Shown: one piece after another, positions 51,959 through 57,043 of the stretch
Numbering within the stretch: position 1 is the first letter of the stretch
Layout: every line of letters begins with the position of its first letter
Assembly (NCBI GenBank): GCA_019308905.1
Contig: JAFDHF010000017.1
Coordinates: 1 to 57,043 of the forward strand
Length of the DNA stretch: 57,043 bases
Reading direction: 5' to 3'
Origin: Deltaproteobacteria bacterium
GTDB lineage: Bacteria > Desulfobacterota > BSN033 > WVXP01
Notes under the pieces: model-generated
Database searches by the model: none
Told to the model about the DNA's origin: nothing
Seen by the model: the letters and a program-made list of their open reading frames with translations, nothing else
Translations under genes and position numbers: made by a program

Positions 51959-52995
51959 AGAGATGGATCCTTTTCGCCCTGGCAGGGATGGGGCTCCTAG
52001 CCGGATCGATTGCGCTTTACGGGTTTGTCTATGCCCTGGTTCCCCCGCGGGGACAGGCGGCCTCCAAGATCGTCACTCTAGACAAGGGTTTGACCTTCAA
52101 ACAGATCGCCCGGACCCTCGAGGAAAAAGGCGTCATCCACGGGGTTACACGGTTTATTCTGCTGGGCCGAATCGTCCACGCAGAGCCGAAGATCAAGGCT
52201 GGCGAGTACTGCTTCGACCTCCCCACCTCCCACTGGAAGGTCCTGAAGAAAATCATCGAGGGGAGGGTAAAGACGTACAAGGTCACGATCCCCGAGGGTT
52301 ATACCATCTCCCAGATAGGGGATCTCCTCGATAGAAAGGGGATCGTCTCCAAGAAGGCTTTCCTCAAAGAGGCATCATCTCCGGAGTTACTCTCCCGCTA
52401 TCATATCGAAGGACCGAACGCCGAGGGGTATCTCTTTCCAGACACCTACACACTCTCTAAGAACAGTGACCCGCAGGTGGTAATCCGGTTTTTTCTCGAC
52501 CGGTTCCGCCAGGTTTTTACCCCGGACATGGCAATGAGGGCTTCGGAATTGGGTTTCTCCGAAGGGGAGATCGTGACGATCGCCTCCATAATCGAGAAGG
52601 AGACCTCCGATCCCAGGGAGAGGCCCCTGGTCTCCGCCGTCATTCACAACCGGTTGAAAAAGAGGATACGACTTCAGAGCGACCCCACCGTCATATACGG
52701 CATCCCTGATTTCAACGGAAACCTCACAAAACGAGATCTCGAAAGATACACCCCTTACAACACTTACCTCATAAAGGGGCTGCCCCCGGGACCTATTTCC
52801 AATCCCGGGATAGAATCCCTCAAGGCAGCCCTGTTCCCCGCCCAGGTGGATTATCTCTACTTTGTCTCAAGGAATGACGGAACCCACCAGTTCTCCTCCA
52901 GCCTCAAAGAACACAACATGGCCGTGAACAAATACCAGCGCCACAGGAAGAGGGCGAGAACCAGGGAGGCGGAAGCGGTGAGAGGGAAGCCGTAA
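51955..52995 (+). CDS. mltG: Endolytic transglycosylase MltG
   Basis: 346 residues. A single N-terminal transmembrane segment (about 3-28) is followed by a LysM-like and a YceG domain. The catalytic Glu214 is in ASIIEKETSDPRERP, with HNRLKKRIRLQSDPTVIYG and the C-terminal TPYNTYLIKGLPPGPISNPG after it. It cuts nascent peptidoglycan strands and sets their length. Start and stop overlap the neighbours ruvX (ATGA) and the thiolase reading frame (TAATG), so the genes are transcribed together. Confidence 0.95.
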   Translation: MKRWILFALAGMGLLAGSIALYGFVYALVPPRGQAASKIVTLDKGLTFKQIARTLEEKGVIHGVTRFILLGRIVHAEPKIKAGEYCFDLPTSHWKVLKKIIEGRVKTYKVTIPEGYTISQIGDLLDRKGIVSKKAFLKEASSPELLSRYHIEGPNAEGYLFPDTYTLSKNSDPQVVIRFFLDRFRQVFTPDMAMRASELGFSEGEIVTIASIIEKETSDPRERPLVSAVIHNRLKKRIRLQSDPTVIYGIPDFNGNLTKRDLERYTPYNTYLIKGLPPGPISNPGIESLKAALFPAQVDYLYFVSRNDGTHQFSSSLKEHNMAVNKYQRHRKRARTREAEAVRGKP

Positions 52996-53012
52996 TGAGA
53001 AGGAGCGGATCC

Positions 53013-54173
53013 ATGGAGAAGGTCGCCATTGTCGGTGTAGGCCAAAGTGCCTTCGTGCGCGGGTATGAAGGATCGATCCGGGAGTTGGCCTTTGAGGCTT
53101 ATCGCGAGGCCATGGCGGACGCCCAACTCGGACCAAAAGAGATCGATGCCTCCATCATCTGTTCGGCTCCTGAGTATGACAAACAGAGAACCCCTGCCGG
53201 GGTAATCGCCGAGTATCTCGGACTGACACCACAGCCGACCTTCTATGTTGAGAACGTCTGTTCCTCCAGCAGCATGGGAGTGAGACTCGGCTATGCTTTG
53301 ATCGAATCCGGGCTCCATGGGGTGATACTCGTCCTCGGATTTCAGAAGATGTCCGAGATCACCTCTGCCGAATCCCAGGAAAGGATGGGCCGAGGTGCTG
53401 ACATCATGTGGGAGTCGCCTTTCGGCACCATGATGCCTGCCTACTATGCCATGCATGCCCGGGCGCACTTCGCAAGATACGGGACCACCGAGGAGGATCT
53501 AGCACTGATAAGGGTGAAAGCCGCACTGTACGGTCAGCTCAATGAAAAGGCCGTCTACCGAAAGAGCGTGTCTTTGGAACAGGTCCTCTCCTCTGACACG
53601 GTCTCGACGCCTCTAAAGAGATTCGACTGCTGCGCGAATGCAGACGGATCTTCCTGCATCATCCTGGCCCGAAAGGATAGAGCAGCCGACATGCCGAACA
53701 GGCCCATCTGGATTCTGGGGCTGGGTGCGGCTTCCGCACCTGTCAACATGGCGGGACGGGATTCCCTGACAGGACTGAGGTGTGCCCAGGAGGCAGCGAG
53801 GCAGGCCTTTGAAATGGCGGGCCTTGGACCTCAGGATGTGGATGTGGCAGAGATCCACGACTGCTTTACCATCGCCGAGCTGATGGCCTACGAGGACCTG
53901 GGGTTCGCCTCTCCCGGAGAAGGAAGATACCTGATTCGCGAAAAGGAGACATACCAGAAAGGAAGAATCCCCATCAATGTCGACGGGGGCCTCCTGTCAA
54001 AGGGGCACCCCATCGGAGCCACCGGAGGATCCCAGATCCGGACCGTCGTACTCCAGCTCCGCGGGGAAGCCGGACAGGCACAGGTTGAGGATCCGAAGGT
54101 CGGCTTGATTCATAATATCGGTGGAGTCGGTCTTTACGGCAATGTCACCATATTGGGAACCGAACCGGGCTGA
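53013..54173 (+). CDS. Thiolase-family acyltransferase (SCP-x/DitF type)
   Basis: 386 residues from the ATG at 53013, which has AAGGAG at good spacing; an ATG at 52995 overlapping the mltG stop is also open. Thiolase motifs: nucleophile region ENVCSSSSMGVRLGYA, HDCFTIAELMAYE and GHPIGATGGSQI with the general-base His; the C-terminal Cys segment is replaced by HNIGGVGLYGN. This subclass typically pairs with a DUF35 OB-fold protein, which follows here. It probably cleaves or makes a branched or cyclic 3-oxoacyl-CoA. Confidence 0.85.
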   Translation: MEKVAIVGVGQSAFVRGYEGSIRELAFEAYREAMADAQLGPKEIDASIICSAPEYDKQRTPAGVIAEYLGLTPQPTFYVENVCSSSSMGVRLGYALIESGLHGVILVLGFQKMSEITSAESQERMGRGADIMWESPFGTMMPAYYAMHARAHFARYGTTEEDLALIRVKAALYGQLNEKAVYRKSVSLEQVLSSDTVSTPLKRFDCCANADGSSCIILARKDRAADMPNRPIWILGLGAASAPVNMAGRDSLTGLRCAQEAARQAFEMAGLGPQDVDVAEIHDCFTIAELMAYEDLGFASPGEGRYLIREKETYQKGRIPINVDGGLLSKGHPIGATGGSQIRTVVLQLRGEAGQAQVEDPKVGLIHNIGGVGLYGNVTILGTEPG

Positions 54174-54263
54174 GAGGACCGGGGATTCTGGTTGAGAGAT
54201 GTTACAGGCCGGGAGGGCAGAAGAAAAATGCTCTTTTGCGGCTCGAACACCAAGGAGGGCTCG

Positions 54264-54677
54264 ATGGGCTTTGAGGAATTTGGAACGGTCAGCTTCGTGT
54301 CTCAGACCAAAGTCGACGGCTTTGTCCATCGTCTCCGCCAGGGAAAGGTTTCCGGGAGCCGATGCAGGCAATGCGGCACCACATACTTCCCCCCCAGGGC
54401 AGACTGCTGCGCATGCATGTCGAGTGAGATGGACTGGTTCGACGTGGTGGGAGAGGGGAAACTGGTCTCCTATTCAACCCTCAGTTACGCCCCTACGGGG
54501 TTCGAGAGGGACCTGCCCTACACCATCGGCCTCGTACGATTCCCTGGGGAGGTCCAGGTTTTCGGCCGCCTGAGCAAATCCATAGAACCTGGACAAGTCG
54601 CTGTGGACATGGCCCTTCTTGTTCGTCCTGTAATGCTGCCGGGCAACAGAATTAGCTACGAGTTCGTCAAACCCTGA
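54264..54677 (+). CDS. DUF35-type zinc-ribbon/OB-fold protein
   Basis: 137 residues from the ATG at 54264 (AAGGAGG upstream). A rubredoxin-like zinc ribbon (CRQCGTTYFPPRADCCAC) is followed by an OB-fold (YSTLSYAPTGFERDLPYTIG). Such proteins bind and channel acyl-CoA to the thiolase encoded next to them; the two genes lie 90 bases apart on the same strand. Confidence 0.88.
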   Translation: MGFEEFGTVSFVSQTKVDGFVHRLRQGKVSGSRCRQCGTTYFPPRADCCACMSSEMDWFDVVGEGKLVSYSTLSYAPTGFERDLPYTIGLVRFPGEVQVFGRLSKSIEPGQVAVDMALLVRPVMLPGNRISYEFVKP

Positions 54678-54966
54678 TCGATTCCCAGCAGGTCGGCCGT
54701 CGATTTCGTCTCATCACCGGCTCACTTCACTTGCTCGGAGACGCTCAAATCGTTCAATCCCTTTGCTCGTTCGAGCGCCGCACTCTTTCGAATCGTCAAA
54801 GCGAAACCCAGATTGCGTTGAACGCAGAACCTTCAAGACCCCCGGTTTCGCGCCTCGAACAGCGCTACCGATCAAGGTTCGGACAGAGGCGAAACCGGTC
54901 GAACAGGCACGGCGAACGAACAGCTTGAAGGATTTGAACGAGAGCCGTTGGAGGCGATCCGCCCGC
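54678..54966. repeat. Intergenic region with TCGAAC-word repeats
   Basis: 289 bases without a gene. GGCGAAACCGGTCGAACA (54888-54905) matches the window start (1-18) at 17 of 18 positions. GCGCCTCGAACA and GATTTGAACG also occur at 18822-18954. It seems a worn dispersed repeat; no terminator was recognised for either converging gene. Confidence 0.45.
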
Positions 54967-56172
54967 TCAGGCTCCGAATTTTTTCATTTTGAGCGCATTT
55001 GCCAACAGCAGGGGCATGAGGCTCATCGCCGGGATCCTCCCCAGCCCTCCTAGGGCGGCCTCTCTCTCGCTGAACCGCATGATGGAGTCGGTTCGCACGT
55101 AACGGGACCAGATAAGAATCGGGCTGGGATGCCAACTGTGAGACCTGAGGGCCGAAGGCGTGGAATGGTCTCCTGTCACTGCCACTACGTCAAAACCCAA
55201 CTCCAGCACCCCGGGAATGAGGCGATCGGCCCTTTCCAGAGACGCAATCTTCCCCTGAAAATCTCCGTCTTCTCCACGCATGTCAGGTTCTTTGACATGG
55301 AAAAAAAAGAACTCAAAATCCCTGAAGTGAGTCTTGAGGGTCTCCAGTTCGTCCTCAAGAGCATCGCCGGTTTCGAGAACCTCCATCCCCACCAGGCTCG
55401 CAAGTCCCCGATACATCGGGTAGGAGGCGATTGCTCCGGCATTGAGCTTGAAAAGCTCTCTCATGCTCGGGATATGGGGCACCTGGGAAAATCCTCGAAG
55501 GAGCACCGTGTTGGCCTGATCCCTGCCCTGGAGCAGATCGGTGGCCTCCCTGATAAAGGCGTTCACCACCGACGCTGACCGCTCAGCCTCCCTGCGTATG
55601 GCAATGGCTGGGACCGCCTTTTTTCCATCCTTCTGAGGATCTGCATCTGTGAGACCCTCACCCAGCCCCTCTCCCTTGAAGACAGCCACGAATCGGTGTC
55701 CCTTGCCGGGTTGGATTAGGACACGGGTCCCCTCGACTGTCTGGATCTTGTCCTGAAGAATTCGACAGAGCTCCCGGTTCTTCTCGGTCGAGAGCCTTCC
55801 AGCCCTCCGGTCGATCACTATCCCTCTGGCATCAAGAGTGGCGAAATTCCCCCTTGCTGCAAGATCCCCTTTCTCGAGCTTCATGCCCACCCCCACCGCT
55901 TCGAGCACGCCGCGCCCTATCTGGTAGCGCAATGAATCGTAACCGAAGAGGGCGAGATGTGCCGGCCCACTGCCCGGGGTTATCCCAGGTGCTATCGGGT
56001 CGACAAGCCCGCACACCGATCGGCTGGCAAGACGGTCGAGGTTGGGAATTGCACTCGCCTCCATCTCGGTTCTTCCATCCACGGGAAGCCCCCCCAGTCC
56101 GTCGATAACCAGGAGGAGAATCTTGGAACCCGTCTCAATCGTAATCGACCGGATCAATTCCTCCGAATCCAT
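54967..56172 (-). CDS. apgM: 2,3-bisphosphoglycerate-independent phosphoglycerate mutase, archaeal type
   Basis: 401 residues of the ApgM branch of the alkaline phosphatase superfamily; it interconverts 3- and 2-phosphoglycerate. Metal-site blocks are ILLLVIDGLGGLP near the start, ITPGSGPAHLALFGYD, and VAVTGDHSTPSALRSHSWHP at about 330. The ATG at 56172 has AGGGG six bases upstream; an ATG two codons earlier is equally open. A much longer frame (to 56367) runs over the neighbouring nitroreductase stop and is not used. It is typical of archaea and of several anaerobic bacteria. Confidence 0.9.
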   Translation of the reverse strand: MDSEELIRSITIETGSKILLLVIDGLGGLPVDGRTEMEASAIPNLDRLASRSVCGLVDPIAPGITPGSGPAHLALFGYDSLRYQIGRGVLEAVGVGMKLEKGDLAARGNFATLDARGIVIDRRAGRLSTEKNRELCRILQDKIQTVEGTRVLIQPGKGHRFVAVFKGEGLGEGLTDADPQKDGKKAVPAIAIRREAERSASVVNAFIREATDLLQGRDQANTVLLRGFSQVPHIPSMRELFKLNAGAIASYPMYRGLASLVGMEVLETGDALEDELETLKTHFRDFEFFFFHVKEPDMRGEDGDFQGKIASLERADRLIPGVLELGFDVVAVTGDHSTPSALRSHSWHPSPILIWSRYVRTDSIMRFSEREAALGGLGRIPAMSLMPLLLANALKMKKFGA

Positions 56173-56194
56173 ACTCATCCCCTCACACTCAGCC

Positions 56195-56752
56195 CTACTT
56201 TCCAGGCTCCCCCTCGTAGGTCTCGTATCGGACAAAGCCGGAGATCTCCTTTCTCCCCGGTGCCCTGGGTGTCTTTTCAGGATGGCCGATGGGAACCAGG
56301 ACGACCAGCGACCGGTCATGAGGCACCGCCAGTATCTGCTCCCCCCTCTTCGCGTCAAAAAGCCCAACGATAACAGACCCCAACCCCAGGCTGTGGGCTC
56401 TCAGGCACATGTTCTGAACCGCGAGGCCCGTGTCAAACATGTACCAGTCCCCTTTGTCCGTGCTGACCTCCCCCCTGTAGAAACCGGCCAGGCCCCTTTT
56501 TGCACACACCGCCATGACCACGGGAGCCCGTGTCATGGCGTCCTTGGCAGGGTTGCCCCCGGAGAGGGTTTCGGCGAGAAGCTGTTTCCTGTCTGCATCT
56601 CGCACCACGACCACCTCCCAGCATTGAGTGTTTGCCCAGGATGGAGCCCACCTCACGGCCTCCAGAATCGCCTCCAGGTCCTCCGAAGAAACATCATCTC
56701 CCTTGAAACTACGAACAGTCCGCCTCTCCCTGATAGCCTCAGCAACATCCAC
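56195..56752 (-). CDS. Nitroreductase-family FMN protein
   Basis: 185 residues with the family opening MDVAEAIRERRTVRSFKGD, the FMN-contact segment EAVRWAPSWANTQCWEVVVV, and GLGSVIVGLFDA. It probably reduces nitro or quinone groups, or serves a flavin-dependent maturation step. It is co-directional with and 22 bp upstream of the phosphoglycerate mutase. The substrate is unknown. Confidence 0.88.
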   Translation of the reverse strand: MDVAEAIRERRTVRSFKGDDVSSEDLEAILEAVRWAPSWANTQCWEVVVVRDADRKQLLAETLSGGNPAKDAMTRAPVVMAVCAKRGLAGFYRGEVSTDKGDWYMFDTGLAVQNMCLRAHSLGLGSVIVGLFDAKRGEQILAVPHDRSLVVLVPIGHPEKTPRAPGRKEISGFVRYETYEGEPGK

Positions 56753-56874
56753 GCCGCAACACCTCCTGTCCGATGATCTCCTTCACTTTATAGGAATTCT
56801 GTGGAAATGTATAGACCTCAATTCGCCTCCCTCGCGGGAGTTCCACCATTTTAGACAACCCCTCGCCCGCCTTA

Positions 56875-57043
56875 GTGGAGTTTCCTGAGTTTTCGGCCCA
56901 GGATTCTTGCAAGTATATGGCTTCACGATTTTTTCTGTCTTGGCAGGAGAACACCCTTGTCCCCTCGCTCCTGAGCTCACGCGGTGACCCTATCAAGGTT
57001 CGCGGGTGGGGAATTCCTGCCCCTTCCCCACGAACACGACTCA
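56875..57043 (-). repeat. MITE-like element, copy D (inverted, cut by the window end)
   Basis: It opens with a well-kept terminal repeat GTGGAGTTTCCTGAGTTTTC (56875-56894), then GGATTCTTGCAAGTATATGG and TGGCAGGAGAACACCCTTG shared with copies A and B. The window ends inside the tandem core (CACGAACACGACTCA). Orientation is as in copy B. Confidence 0.75.

Overview
The window looks like a chromosomal segment of a strictly anaerobic member of the Desulfobacterota (old Deltaproteobacteria), probably from a metagenome or an environmental isolate. The evidence is by eye. The neighbourhood LytM/M23 protein - secA - argJ is one I associate with that group. A corrinoid-type methyltransferase pair, several CoA-enzyme activases and a complete ATP-dependent benzoyl-CoA reductase set fit an anaerobe. 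Envelope genes (porin, RND efflux with outer-membrane channel, LpxR-like protein) show a Gram-negative cell. No rRNA, tRNA or CRISPR array was seen.

Layout. 0.3-1.8 kb: a frameshifted IS1380-type transposase. 2.0-8.1 kb: GntR regulator, AsnA, a UroD-like and an MttB-like methyltransferase, ArgJ. 8.1-17.7 kb: SecA, a degenerate LytM-domain protein, FabH, a ThiS-ThiF fusion, RecN, NAD kinase. 18.0-21.5 kb: a CoA-enzyme activase, a crotonase that resembles cyclohexa-1,5-diene-1-carbonyl-CoA hydratase, and a thiolase-like enzyme. 22.0-26.3 kb: three envelope genes (FG-GAP protein, porin, lipoprotein). 26.9-33.4 kb: a TetR-controlled tripartite RND efflux operon, followed by an LpxR-like protein and a UbiA prenyltransferase; this stretch looks less GC-rich than its surroundings. 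36.2-37.9 kb: IclR regulator, MoaD-like protein, GNAT acetyltransferase. 37.9-51.2 kb (minus strand): the anaerobic aromatic-degradation cluster. 51.5-56.8 kb: RuvX, MltG, a thiolase/DUF35 pair, ApgM-type phosphoglycerate mutase and a nitroreductase.

The central system is the aromatic cluster. The minus-strand order N-O-P-Q-ferredoxin-oxidoreductase matches the bzdNOPQM plus BzdV type of class I benzoyl-CoA reductase. Upstream lie a 6-hydroxycyclohex-1-ene-1-carbonyl-CoA dehydrogenase (had) and a 6-oxocyclohex-1-ene-1-carbonyl-CoA hydrolase (oah). The missing dienoyl-CoA hydratase step is probably supplied from 19-19.7 kb. Two sigma70-like promoters and one strong terminator divide the cluster into an upper unit (acyl-CoA dehydrogenase to hydrolase) and a lower unit (reductase and its electron supply).

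The second notable theme is repeats. A roughly 300-bp non-coding element with about 20-bp imperfect terminal inverted repeats and a variable tandem core (TTCGTG/ATTCGTG units) occurs four times. One copy is flanked by a perfect 9-bp direct repeat, so it looks like a non-autonomous transposable element. A second, inverted-repeat family (TGTCATTCTGAGCGAAGCG type) is scattered through the intergenic regions. All assignments rest on reading the sequence and remembered family patterns; no database search was possible.
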